Assembly: GCA_017163975.1 (NCBI GenBank)
Contig: JAFFSR010000136.1
Coordinates: 5,081,501-5,145,500 of the forward strand
Reading direction: 5' to 3'
DNA from: Anastatus disparis
Lineage: Eukaryota > Arthropoda > Insecta > Hymenoptera > Eupelmidae
DNA: 64,000 bases
Positions within the stretch are counted from its first letter, which is position 1; each line of letters opens with the position of its first letter. Below, piece by piece: positions 1 to 10,169 of the stretch. A model generated the notes under the pieces. The model searched no databases and had not been told where the DNA came from. It worked only from the letters and a program-made list of their open reading frames with translations. The position numbers and the translations under genes are program-made.

Positions 1-291
1 TCTTAAATTAATTCATTTATTTAATGTATTTTAATATAGTAATTAATTAATGTCGTAAGGATTGCCACTACAAAATTAAAAAAAAAAAATCCTTTTTGAG
101 ATAACATCTTTTTCCGATTGCAAACGAGATAACACCTTACTTCTATCGAAAACGAGATAACACCTTCCCCGCGACCGTCGATGTGCAGTTCTTCCATGCT
201 TATTCTCTTGTTATTATAGGTATATTTATTTATATAATTTATTACAAATTGGTTGGCTTTGAGAAATTTTTTAATTAACAATAATACTTAC

Positions 292-400
292 GGATTCCTG
301 CTCTTTTTTCTCCTTTTCTGCTTTTTGAAATTCTTTTAAACTCATTTTCGTAGCATATTCAACTAATAGTTCTTCTTGTTCAATGTAGTATTGATTTCCC
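292..400 (-). CDS. Orphan internal exon, product unknown
   Basis: Read on the minus strand, this is an open segment of about 36 codons with a splice acceptor just before it (pyrimidine-poor ...tttacaatttag at 401-417) and a consensus donor GTAAGT directly after it (286-291). The peptide is rich in Glu and Lys (it contains YYIEQEELLVEYATKM) and probably forms a helix or coiled coil. The RING gene upstream ends at 974, so this is an internal exon of a different gene or transcript that runs off the left edge. I do not recognise the family. Just downstream (lower coordinates 85-165) the motif TGTTATCTC occurs three times on the minus strand. Confidence 0.45.
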
Positions 401-624
401 TAAATTGTAAAGTAAGTAAATTTAAACTTATAAAGTTCAAAAATTATTTTTTCTTTTCTAGAATCTCAATCATCGTCTTTGATATTTTTATATAATCTTG
501 TGAAAAAACGACACTTGTTTATTGAATAAATTTATTTAATATATTTTATCTTGTAATATTATTTTTATAAAAATAATTTTTTGCCATTCAAACCCCAAAA
601 TCGCAACTTCGTTGCTCTTTCTTG

Positions 625-785
625 GTTCTCATGGCAAAAAATACGGTTTGCAACTGGCATGAAAAGGCTTTTTTACGAAACTGGTTTCGACCCTCGCCTT
701 CGGCTCGAGCCGTAAACTTCTCGTTTCGTAAATAAAGCCTTTTCATACCCGTTACAAAATGTACTATTATTTAAAATTACGTGTC
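625..785. repeat. Palindromic repeat, copy 1
   Basis: The two arms are imperfect inverted copies: ...gaaaaggcttttttacgaaac... (about 660-682) and gtttcgtaaataaagcctttttc-like sequence (about 722-748), with a GC-richer centre (cttcggctcgagccg). An inverted copy at 40855-41000 aligns along its whole length by eye, including the outer bases ggcaaaaaatacggtttgcaactgg. Two dispersed copies with internal dyad symmetry suggest a small MITE-like or fold-back family. No ORF is present. Confidence 0.6.
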
Positions 786-973
786 AAAATGCGTAATGTA
801 TAAAAATCAAGTTTTTGTTCAATTTTTATAAAATTAATAAAAATAATATCAAATTTTACGAAAAAATAAACTCCAAATATTTACTTTAAAAGAATTTTAA
901 AAAACTTTGATTAATTAAAACAGATAAACTATTTTTCATAATGTTTTATAATGAAGAATGATAATAGTGATAC

Positions 974-1262
974 TTAAGGAAACTTTTTTACATCGAATCT
1001 CTCGATTCCATCGTACTTTCTTCGACAGATAGGACACTTTTGAAAATTTTCTTTGTCGTTATTATCTTCATAATTCAAAGCACAAGATTTGCAAATGCAC
1101 TTATGATTACAAGGCCTAAAGACATGAGTTGGCGACTCAACCGCACAAATAGCACATAAACTTTCAAAATCTAAAAATCAAATAAAAAGTAAATAAGTAA
1201 AAATATTAAAAGTTCAAAATCTTTATTTTAGCATATTGTAATCTCTTACAATTCTTATCCAT
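974..1262 (-). CDS. Small RING finger protein, 69 aa, two exons
   Basis: Exon 1 is 1250-1262 (ATG plus 10 nt, donor GTAAGA) and exon 2 is 974-1170 (acceptor TTTTTAG, stop TAA). Their lengths sum to 210 nt and join in frame. The product is almost entirely a C3HC4 RING: Cys10, Cys13, Cys25, His27, Cys31, Cys34, Cys50 and Cys53, with the CPIC ending typical of E3 ubiquitin ligases. The RING contains PCNHKCICKSC, resembling the C-terminal RINGs of IAP/MGRN-like ligases. No substrate-binding domain is present, so either it is a stand-alone RING or exon 1 is miscalled and more 5' exons exist. The short first exon is the weakest part of the model. The exon 2 RING itself is clear. Confidence 0.6.
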
Positions 1263-2488
1263 TCTCTAAGTTACTTGGTTGTAAAAACAAAAATTAATAT
1301 TTCAATACAAGAATTTCTTGCATAAAATGTTCGTAAGGTAGTTGACGATTTACTGCTCTGATTTATCTGCTGCTCACACTGTTTCTAGCTTATCTTTTTC
1401 AGATTACTCGTATCTTACACTGTCAGATTATACTTATCTCTTTTACGTGTACCTATGTATTTCCAATTCTGAAGTAAACCATACTATGCATGTACTATAT
1501 AATGCAAACTTGGAACCAATCATGTGCTCGTTTTAAATTTATAACCAATCCATTAAAATCATTAGAGACTTTTTTCTTTTCTTTTTTTTTTCTTTGTATG
1601 TATTATTAAATTAAATAAGATTAATAAAACTTTATATCTTTATAAGATAATAATTGAACAATCAAATAAACTTAAGTCAAATTCCATTGCAATTATACGA
1701 CGAGTCTCAGAAAGATAACAAATGAGATTCCACTTTTTAACATCCATCGCTTTTTCTCATGCAGTAACCGCCAAATACAGCGCACGATGGCGCCGCATCG
1801 AAAAATTTGCGCGTTTGATATTTATCGTGTATAATACAAAAATATCGTACATGCGAGCCACTTTGTGGTGCGTTTAAAAATTCTCTCCGTGCGCGTACAA
1901 CATCAAAGAATTTTTAAAGTATGAGAAAAAATTTTCTGATGATTAGTAGCGCATTTTGCGCCTATGCAATTCATAAAAAAATTCTTCTACGGACTTATTG
2001 ATGATTTACTTTTATTATAAAGGATTGTAAGAGAACTATATTTTTACGAAAATTATTTAAAAGAAAATACGATTACTATAATTTTTAAGTTTTAACTTAC
2101 AAAGAAAATGAAGGAGGGTTTGTCCAAGATTTTCTTCTAACTTTAGAAAAACTTTTTTAACATAAAGTTATAAAAAAAACGACATTTATTTGATAAAATA
2201 CTCGATTTTCTAAATTGTATTTTTGAACTAATACTTTTATAACATTTTCACTTAAATAACATAAAAACTGAGATTAAGATTTTAATTGATCCATTTAATT
2301 TAACTCAGAGCTGTCTCCTTTTCCAAACAACAAACAACGTGATCCTTGTTCCGCCAATCCGACGATATCCGGAGGCTACTTTGTATTAAATTTATGAAAA
2401 AATCAAGAGATGCAGAAATATGGCGTATTAAAAGCAAACATTAATTTTTTTCATTTATTTATTTTTGATTGTGAATTTCATTTAATTA
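1263..2488. other. Intergenic, no gene found
   Basis: AT-rich sequence. The stretch 1690-1930 is relatively GC-rich (with cgcacgatggcgccgcatcg near 1780-1800) and lies upstream of the RING gene on the minus strand, so it could be that gene's promoter region. I could not place a TATA box or start site with confidence. Confidence 0.3.
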
Positions 2489-3161
2489 TACCCTGGTAGA
2501 AATTTTATCTAGGCGCCCTCATAAGCTCTCTAGGCCTTTAGTAAAACTTGATTATTCTGGATAAGAAAAACTAGATGGATATAGACTAATATAACCCTTG
2601 AATGCGCGCGCTACCAACTTACAAAGCATGCCGCATGTGACGAAGTAAAGCCAAACCTAACCTAATAATGTTTTTTCATTGCACCTTTTCTTTAAATATC
2701 GTGTGCAAAAACATCGATGAATAAAAATTAAAAAAAATTATCAACTGAACAACGGAAAGTACAACAAAACTATCACTAGAAAGTCATATTGACAATAAAA
2801 GTGCTAGTATCACGCATAGGCTGGAATTTATAGTCGCGTCTCTCTTTCTTATCATGCGAGAGACAAAGACAGAATATTTACATACACACGACTATACATT
2901 TCAGCATAGTATACATTCGTGCAGGTGACGCCATGAAATACAATGACGAACTAAAGCTTCTATATGAAATTATGTTGCGCCTAACCCTTAATATACGTTA
3001 ACGCCTCGATATAACTGTAAGAGAAAACTATACGGGCATCTAGAAGGGAAAGGCGTTACACGCCAGTACAGATCTGTCTAGTTTATCTGTACAGATCTGT
3101 CTAGAACTTGATTATTCTAGCTAAAACTGTCTAGTAGGCCGGACTAATTTCTACCAGGGTA
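2489..3161. mobile_element. Non-autonomous DNA transposon with TA target duplication
   Basis: It begins CCCTGGTAGAAATT at 2491 and ends AATTTCTACCAGGG at 3159, perfect 14-bp terminal inverted repeats, each flanked by TA (2489-2490 and 3160-3161). At about 670 bp it contains no transposase ORF, so it is a MITE or deletion derivative of a TA-inserting (Tc1/mariner-type) transposon. Near its right end TACAGATCTGTCTAG is duplicated in tandem (about 3066-3105). A smaller hairpin is nested inside it. Confidence 0.75.
2819..2909. repeat. Nested hairpin element
   Basis: The arms gctggaatttatagtcg and cgactatacatttcagc are inverted complements with about two mismatches in 17 bases, separated by about 55 bp. 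They lie inside the TA-flanked element 2489-3161 and could be a second, smaller MITE or part of its stem. Confidence 0.5.
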
Positions 3162-5174
3162 GCAAGGATTTTTTAGGTTTATTATTTCAAAAATTATAAA
3201 ACAATTAAGACAAACATTTTTTTGAAAAACCTCAAATTTTAAAATAGTTTATAATTTGGAAAAAATTAAGAGCAACTTTTTTTATAATTTTATATAAGAC
3301 TATTAGTCCCAAAATGAAAAAAAATAATCTACATTGAATTTTCTTTGTGATTATAGTATCCATTATTAGTAATAATCCATTTCAATTTCATTAAGTAAAA
3401 TCCATTTAATTTAAAATAACTTAAAAATAATAATTTGAAAAATACTACTATGGAAGAAACCTTTTATTTAAATAGATTGCAAAAAATTGTTACTGATTAA
3501 AATAAATAAATAAATGCACACATTAAAATAAAGACTACATTCAATTAAATGAAAAACAAACTACAAAGGATCAATAAATATAAAATTTTTAAAAAAATAT
3601 TATTATGTTTTATATAAATATCAGTCTTACACGCTGACGCTGTTTGAAAAAAAGATACCAAAAATGTTATTTTAATGAAAGTACTTACCATTCAAAGTAA
3701 AATGACAAAAAGACGCCGTTTTAAAATAAGAATGTGAAACCGTACGATTTCGCAATTTTTTACTGGTATTGGACTTTTTTGAGAATTTAAGTTTTTTTCT
3801 TTTTTTTACATATTTATATATTTTATTAGAGAAAAAAGCCTTTCAAAATTTTTATTAATTCTCATAATTCATAATAATTTCCGATTTTTTCTTATTGAAA
3901 TACATTTAATTTTATAAAAAGGAGAAACGAAATTGAGATAATAAATAAACAAACCAGTAACATTTTATAACTGATTGATTAATTAATTATAATTATCAAA
4001 TGAAAAAGATTAAAAATGAAAACAGAGTTCACTTTTTGAACAGTGTCACTACATCAAATTGTCTGTATAAAATATATGATCGGTAACAAGTTTCAAAAAA
4101 TATTTAATAATTAAAATTGAACATTTTATCATACAATCATCATAAATTTAATTAAAGATGATAAAAATAATATCAAAATAAAAATGACAATTCTTTTAGA
4201 CTTTTGATTTTCAAAAATACAATTTTATATGATACCTTTTAGTACTAGAAATTAATTTTACATTTTTAACATACTAATTTTAATTATTGATCATTACTTG
4301 AAACTTTTATTTTCAATCAGATTTTATGAAAACAATTTAGTACAATGAAACTATTCAAATGACAAACTTCAATTTCATTTCTACAATATATTTTATGTGT
4401 TATTGCAATTGACAGGTAGTAAGATCGAGAGCGTGTCAACATACTCATTACTAGGTGACACTTATGCACTTTCGTGTAACTACTATCAGTTTCAATAATT
4501 TATCAAAGTAATGTATAGTCATGAACATTAAAGGTAAAGAACTAAAGAAAACGAGAAAGTACAGAAAACAATGGAGCCATGATATTGTATTTAAATATTC
4601 CGCTTCTATACTATTTATTGATAACATGAACATATATAACATAAGTGCAGTCTATTATTATCCTTGTGATTTTCAATACAATTCTTTTGTAAACTAATAT
4701 GAATCATTTTTGATAGCAATCGAATATGTCGATTAAATCTGTCGTCAAATATCTTAAGATTTTCAAAATTAAAGTGATGATTAAATATATTTATTCAATA
4801 ATCGTTTCCTTTTTTTGTTTTTGAAATATTATCTTTATTAGTACATTTTTTACCTACATTTTTGTTTTCTGACAAGAATGTTAAGACGATAAATAATATT
4901 GATCTTTTCATAATTTTTGCTTCTATTTTTCTCATTGTATTTCAGATTGTGTGAAATATTTTTATTGAGATGTTATAATTACATATAATCATCAATAATA
5001 AAACTATTTACCTCAGCTGGAAAAATTATGTATTTATAATCTTTGGTCTTAATCTTTTCATTGGAATTAGGATCGTTAAATATGTGAGAATTGTTTCTTT
5101 TTAATAAAACTTAATATCATGAAAGCTTTTAAATTTTTTGGAGTACGTATTGAAATACTTCTTTTTTTTTTTAA
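3162..5174. other. AT-rich intergenic sequence, nothing recognised
   Basis: Low-complexity A/T sequence between the TA element and the LTR element. Short open frames here (e.g. minus strand 4451-4642) lack splice context and recognisable motifs. Confidence 0.4.
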
Positions 5175-5435
5175 TGTTAAAGTTTAATTAGTTTTTAATA
5201 AGCGCACTTATCAAAATAAACACTCTCTGTTTTATAAAAAAAAGGAAATACTTTATTTTAGTAATATAGAACTCAATACAGAACGGAACAAAATTAGTAT
5301 GTTATCTCTCTGACAAATGACATCCAACTGACTAACGACGCTGACAGACGAGACGCGACTTTAAGATGCCATACCAAAACCACCAAGCACGGCTAATAGT
5401 TGGTGACACTAGTATGAGTGTGTTCATATTTAACA
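5175..5435 (-). repeat. 3' LTR of the copia-like element
   Basis: 261 bp, TGTTAA...TTAACA. It matches 10185-11048 once the 605-bp MITE is removed from that copy. It contains AATAAA-like sequence and the shared block gacgctgacagacgagacgc. Confidence 0.85.
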
Positions 5436-5450
5436 CTCCCCCCCCCCACA
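5436..5450 (-). promoter_or_regulatory. Polypurine tract
   Basis: On the minus strand a run of about ten G followed by AG lies immediately before the TG of the 3' LTR, the position used to prime plus-strand DNA synthesis in LTR elements. Confidence 0.75.
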
Positions 5451-5519
5451 CTCATACTTGCTTTCAATGAAAATTAGATTGTAGCATCTTCGTCGCTCTC
5501 TTTGATCTCTGGGATATTG

Positions 5520-7337
5520 TTATTTAGTCCCACTTTGTACATTTGTCTTCTCATTTTTAAATTTTGACAGATTAGAACTGCCTCCTTTTTGATATTTTCC
5601 TCTGTTGTATTTTACATAATTTTCTTGTCTTCTTTTATTATCAAATTTCGCTCGTTTTTGATTGTCATTATTACTTGGATTAGTTGTCTTACGTTTGAAT
5701 GCTGTCCGACTTGTACTTTCTTTATTTTTATTATTATAAAATTTAGTTTCATACTTATTTTTGTATTTCTGTCTCGAGTGTCCCTGACGCTTTGGACATG
5801 ATGATGCCACATGATCAATGGTAAATCTCTGACAGAAGAAACATTTTTTCAAGCCAGTTCCCTGTCGTGGGCAATCTCTGGCATAGTGCCCATAACCGTC
5901 GCATTCAAAGCATCGCACCTTTTGTATGGTCCCTGTCGTGGCTGTCATAACTGTCGTTGGATTTTTTTCTGTCGTTTGGCGATTTTCAACTTGCATAATT
6001 AATAACTTTAGTTTATCATAAGATAACCCTTTCCCCGTTACACTTTCTGTCATAAAATCTATTCCTTCTATTTGCTGTACTTTGTTTATGATAGCATTGT
6101 AAAATGAATCTCTTTTGTCTTCTTCAGACAACGGGTTAACCTTTGGCATGTTATTATAATTTCTTACTATTTCTTCAAATCTGTTTATAAAGTTAATTGC
6201 TTTTTCTTTCGCTGGATTGTACTGTATGTTGTATAATTTTTTTTTTATACTAAACGGAGTTTCATTTACCTCGGTTAACTTAATTTCTTTAATTTTGTTC
6301 AACAATTCAACTGGATCTTTAATTTCCATAACTCTAGCATGATATTCTTTATCGATTATATCAATTAAAATATCACGAACTTTATATCTATGTTTTTCTT
6401 TTATACTTTCTGATAAATTTTCATTTGTTGCAATAGTACTATCTACAACATACAGTAGGTCCAGCGATCTTAATTCAGACATAAAATGAGCCAGAGAATT
6501 TTCGAATTTAATTTCAGTAGTTAATTTATAATCGCGTTTTATTTGTCCTTCTTTTCCAGTCAGTTCGTTTTTGATAGTTTCTGTAAAATGTTTAGAAACG
6601 TTTAAAAAACTGTCGTTTTTTTTATCAAGTCTCTTATTAATTTCTATTTGTATTAAACGAGATATTTCAAATTTATTTACCGGTCTTAGTTGTTCATCCA
6701 AGACTGTCGAATTCCCGAAACCTTCTGTATTAAGTGTATCATTTTCAAAATCATTGTTTACCTTATTTGTTGTTTCGTTGACTTTGGATTTATCTGTCCT
6801 TCCTACCTCGTTAACTGTTGTCATTTTCTGTCTAAATTCCTCCCTCATCGTGTCCAGAGTTTGGATATTAAAAATTTGTATGTCCTCTCTTTCTTTTATT
6901 ATCAGCGCCATCAAATCGTCAATTCTTTTCTGTTCTACCCTTCTTCTTCTTTCTTCGTCTTTCTTGTTCTTTGCCAGTTCTGTCTTGATTGTATTAAGTT
7001 CGCTCATAACCTGGTCCAATTTGTAAGTTAGATCTAAATCAAAATCTTTATTATAATAATCATGCTCAAAAGGATTACCCTTGTCATCAAATTTTCTATC
7101 ATTATTTTCTGTTTGTTTTACTGGCATAATGTTAAAACGTTTATTTATAAATATTTTATTTGCTATTTTTTCATCTGACTTTACTATTATTTGTTTACCT
7201 GCCAATTTTGCTTCTGTTATTTCACTCGTTCTGTCTTCTGTCTCTGCTTTATTTTCTGTTTTTATAGTCGTATTGTACTGCCCATCTGTCTCTTCTTCGT
7301 CTTTGCTCTCATTTTCATCTGCCGCTCTATCTGTCAT
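5520..7337 (-). CDS. Copia-like Gag with two zinc knuckles, 605 aa
   Basis: An intact 605-codon ORF encoding the structural protein expected to form the virus-like particle and bind element RNA. Residues 1-70 are acidic. A charged coiled-coil-like stretch runs about 105-165 (it contains KKDEERRRRVEQKR). A helical segment at about 310-440 resembles the UBN2/copia-type Gag core (YKVRDILIDIIDKEYHARV, later AINFINRFEEIVRNY). Then come two zinc knuckles: CFECDGYGHYARDC (the CX2CX4HX4C pattern) and a second, variant one starting CFFCQRF with a downstream His and Cys. The last 90 residues are Lys/Arg/Asn-rich, as expected for RNA binding. No protease motif or pol frame follows. The chosen ATG follows an in-frame TAG and overlaps the end of the upstream leader ORF. 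Intact coding in a multiply-interrupted element is notable. Confidence 0.85.
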   Translation of the reverse strand: MTDRAADENESKDEEETDGQYNTTIKTENKAETEDRTSEITEAKLAGKQIIVKSDEKIANKIFINKRFNIMPVKQTENNDRKFDDKGNPFEHDYYNKDFDLDLTYKLDQVMSELNTIKTELAKNKKDEERRRRVEQKRIDDLMALIIKEREDIQIFNIQTLDTMREEFRQKMTTVNEVGRTDKSKVNETTNKVNNDFENDTLNTEGFGNSTVLDEQLRPVNKFEISRLIQIEINKRLDKKNDSFLNVSKHFTETIKNELTGKEGQIKRDYKLTTEIKFENSLAHFMSELRSLDLLYVVDSTIATNENLSESIKEKHRYKVRDILIDIIDKEYHARVMEIKDPVELLNKIKEIKLTEVNETPFSIKKKLYNIQYNPAKEKAINFINRFEEIVRNYNNMPKVNPLSEEDKRDSFYNAIINKVQQIEGIDFMTESVTGKGLSYDKLKLLIMQVENRQTTEKNPTTVMTATTGTIQKVRCFECDGYGHYARDCPRQGTGLKKCFFCQRFTIDHVASSCPKRQGHSRQKYKNKYETKFYNNKNKESTSRTAFKRKTTNPSNNDNQKRAKFDNKRRQENYVKYNRGKYQKGGSSNLSKFKNEKTNVQSGTK

Positions 7338-10026
7338 ATTATGGCCACCTATCGTACAATTTTTTTTTTATTTTGTAAAAAAAAAGATTAATATATAAAG
7401 GATATTGTTATCCTCTATATAATTAACCTTTTTCTATGGAGATGTCGAGGGAGCCCAGCCCGGAACCGTTTAACACATTACATCATGCTAGACTGTCAGA
7501 CACCGCCATACCGAAAACTTTGACTACCGATGGATGGTCAGCCACTTTTGTGACCAACAATCAACCGATACTCAATGAGGTCAGATTTCTTAAGAGTCGC
7601 GATATGGGTAGCACATACACTAATTTTCTTTCGAAAAAAAGTCAGAGGTGCCTGGCCAGGATTCGAACCCATGCCCACCGCGTTGAAGGCAAGAGCTCTA
7701 TCCGTTACGCCACCGCGCTCCTATCGCCACCGCGCTCCTATACCTATCGTACAATAAGGCACGTACAATCTGTCTTCCTTTTCTTCCTTTTCTTTTACTG
7801 CTCGTTTTAAAAGCTCGTACTCTACCTCCGTAATGAACTGATAATCTATAAAACCAATTATAAATTAGTATTATAAAACCATATGACTCACTGAACTCAA
7901 GTGATGAAATGAATTTCCATAGATAGTCATTAAAAAGTTATTTTTTTTAATTCAAATTTTTAAATTCTATTTGAGTTTTAATTCAGGGTATCATGCCGAA
8001 CACAAGCTATGTCACCAGAATTTTTCTCAGTTTTGGTTTAAAATATAAGAAATTTGCTCATTTTCTCTCTGCGTACATGACATACTGAACACAAGTAAAT
8101 CATACATACAGTGCAATTGTGAGAATTTAGCTATAGCTTTTAAAGCTTTTCAACTTTATTTGATTTTACATGTAACATACCGAGCACAGATATTATCACA
8201 TATATTTTCAATAAAATAAATAAAAATTCGTTATTTAGAATTTAATTAAATTCAAGTTACCTAGTTTATATTTCAAATTAGACTCAGTGACAAAAACTAA
8301 ATTTTTCTCGGTCATTTCCACGTGGACTTTCTCATTTGGATGATTATACCTCAGATTGTGTATTGCCTCTTGAGTTTTCAGAAATATCAACAGGTTCATT
8401 TTATCTGTTTGCATAATACATTAAGGGGATGCATCAGTCCTGTTTTACCATTTTTAAAACAATTTTCGTTACTATGCGATATAGATATACAATATAACTG
8501 GTTGCAACGTTTCTCTTGTTCTCATGCATAGCAACAAACATGGCGATGTCAACAAATAAATATAAATTTATTAATTTTTATTTAGCACGAATAAAGCTTT
8601 TTGATGAGTTCAGGGACCAAAATAGTTGTCCGCTCTTTATTTTTCAAAATGAAAACTATTCCCAAACGGAAAATCCTATGTAATTACCCATTTCAGAGTA
8701 AAATTGTTTTTAAAAATGGTAAAACAGGACTGATGCACCCCCTTAAGTTTAGAATTTAATTTTTAATCTAGATTAAATAAATTTATGTATTTTTTTTTAT
8801 TTTTAGGTTAGTTTTATTTAACCATTTATGTTTGCAAATTTTCAATTAGCCTTGTGCTGCAGTCACAAGACTAATTTTTACATACATACATACAACCATA
8901 TATACTCATATACACATACACACAGATGTTATTCATTATTCATTTTTTTTATTTTTTATTTTTATCATGTTTTATTTATAATTTTAAATTTCAATTGCCA
9001 ATTTATTCGCACACAATCACGATTGTAAATAAAATAAACAAAAAAGAAATCCAGGCTCAAGTTTTTTTTTTTTATGTAATATTTATCCGTCACGTAAATT
9101 TGCCATTTTTTCAAGTTAGTTCAAACTCTGCGCGCGCACTTCTTTTACATATACATCTACCCGATCGGAAAGATATCGTGGCTAGCCAAGATGGCATACA
9201 AGGCCCTCTATAGGCGGCCAGGCGTGGCCCACGCTGATTTTGTAACGGGGATAAGACACGGCGCAAGCAGGGCCCAGTCTTTTTATGTTGATATGCGCAT
9301 GCGTCAACACAAACTATACGTTACTTTTTTCCTAACCAAAATTTAACTTTGTATAGTTTATGCTATATATAGATATAGATTTACTGCAGAGAAGACGTTG
9401 CCTTTCAAGGGCCTCGCTAGCACCCCGTTACACAGCGCCATCCTTCACTACAGTTTGCCTAGAGAGGGCCTTGTTAGATTTTCTTGGCAATTAGTTGGCC
9501 AAGCGGGCGCCCTGTTATCATTTCCGATCGGGTACATACATGTACACATACATACAGATTCAAATTTTACTTCACTTCGTACCGTCGTTAATTTATCTGT
9601 CAATTTTATCGCGCGTGCACGGTCCTTTCTCTCCCTCTATGTACATACATACATATATATACATACACATATACATATATGCACAACAGCACATAAAATA
9701 TAAGAAAATCTCATGCACGCACGAACCTATATATATATACGTACACCTACTCGATTTCTCTCTCTCTCTCTCTCTACTTGTATATGTACGCGCATACCGC
9801 GTCTTTTCGCCCAACATGACGACCCACTCAACTTCTCTCTCTCTCTCTCTCCCTCTTTATACATGAACGCGCGATGCAGGCAAATGCGCGACGCCATTAT
9901 TTCAACTCCTTCGAAAAAAAACGAGAGAAAACAACGCAACTAAGGCTTCCTCCACTTACCCGGAGTCATCTCCTTTTGTTCATTCTGTCGTCCTCCGTTC
10001 TGTCTTCCACCTTCCTGATTCGCCAT
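7327..10026 (-). CDS. Spliced leader ORF upstream of gag (interrupted)
   Basis: In transcript sense an ATG at 10026 opens 22 codons (Gln/Gly/Asn-rich) and runs to a consensus donor GTAAGT (9954-9959). An acceptor TTTTATAG at 7846-7853 restores the same frame (MTP then DYQFITEVEYELL...). The frame continues to 7742, is broken by the SINE 7361-7741, and resumes beyond it. Ignoring the SINE it ends at TAG 7327-7329, overlapping the gag ATG by a few bases in a different frame. It could be the former N-terminus of Gag, now separated by a one-base shift, or a short leader peptide. Inserted MITEs lengthen the roughly 1.9-2.1-kb intron. Spliced gag mRNA is known for Drosophila copia. Which isoform is used here is inference. 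Confidence 0.5.
7361..7741 (-). mobile_element. tRNA-derived SINE with 14-bp target duplication
   Basis: Minus-strand element with a tRNA-like head. The A box is TGGCGTAACGGATAGAGC (7695-7712) and the B box GGGTTCGAATCC (7659-7670), followed by about 260 bp of unrelated body and an A-rich tail that appears as poly-T at 7361-7379. It is flanked by the exact 14-bp direct repeat ACCTATCGTACAAT (7347-7360 and 7742-7755). A 17-bp unit with GGAGCGCGGTGGCG is duplicated at the 5' end (about 7704-7738). The head was considered as a functional tRNA, but the anticodon arm needs wobble pairs and an 8-nt loop. The SINE sits in the leader/gag region of the copia-like element and breaks the leader ORF. Confidence 0.8.
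8421..8746. mobile_element. TTAA-flanked MITE
   Basis: Inverted repeats of about 42 bp (GGGGATGCATCAGTCCTG at 8425 and its complement ending 8742) are flanked by TTAA at 8421-8424 and 8743-8746. The 318-bp body has no coding frame. TTAA duplication is typical of piggyBac, Kolobok and Sola3 families. The terminal GGGGAT is shared with the large TTAA transposon at 29354-34350. It lies in the leader intron of the copia-like element. Confidence 0.8.
9158..9534. mobile_element. TA-flanked MITE, GC-richer
   Basis: Starts CCCGATCGGAAA (9160) and ends TTTCCGATCGGG (9532), with TA on both sides. Sub-terminal similarity continues (both ends carry an aaggccctct motif), giving imperfect inverted repeats of about 60-70 bp. 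It is 373 bp with no ORF of its own, and is inserted in the leader intron of the copia-like element. Confidence 0.7.
9560..9870. repeat. Simple-sequence-rich tract
   Basis: Tracts of CATA/TATA and two CT runs (about 9760-9775 and 9835-9850) lie within the element's intron. Open frames on both strands here are by-products of the simple repeats. Confidence 0.6.
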
Positions 10027-10169
10027 TTCCGTCGTCCTCTCTAGGAGATCATTGAGAGAAAAGAAATGTGCACAAAAAAAACTTGACTTGCTCACACCAA
10101 AGCCGCTCCAAACCTTTACAAGCCCCCAAGTAAAACAACCAACAAAAAATAACGCGCAGTTAAAAACGC

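Noticed and set aside
6571..7398. Plus-strand open frames of up to 151 codons (e.g. 6571-7026, 7081-7398)
   Set aside because: They are antisense to the intact gag frame and consist of Phe/Ser/Leu-rich shadow sequence.
7645..7720. Functional tRNA gene
   Set aside because: A and B boxes are present, but the anticodon arm is poorly paired, and the unit continues into a SINE body with poly-A tail and target duplication.
7436..7810. Plus-strand 124-codon frame
   Set aside because: It is the complement of the SINE, including its tRNA-like head, and has no coding features.
9398..9943. Several overlapping open frames on both strands
   Set aside because: They are generated by CT and CATA simple repeats and a MITE inside the retrotransposon intron.
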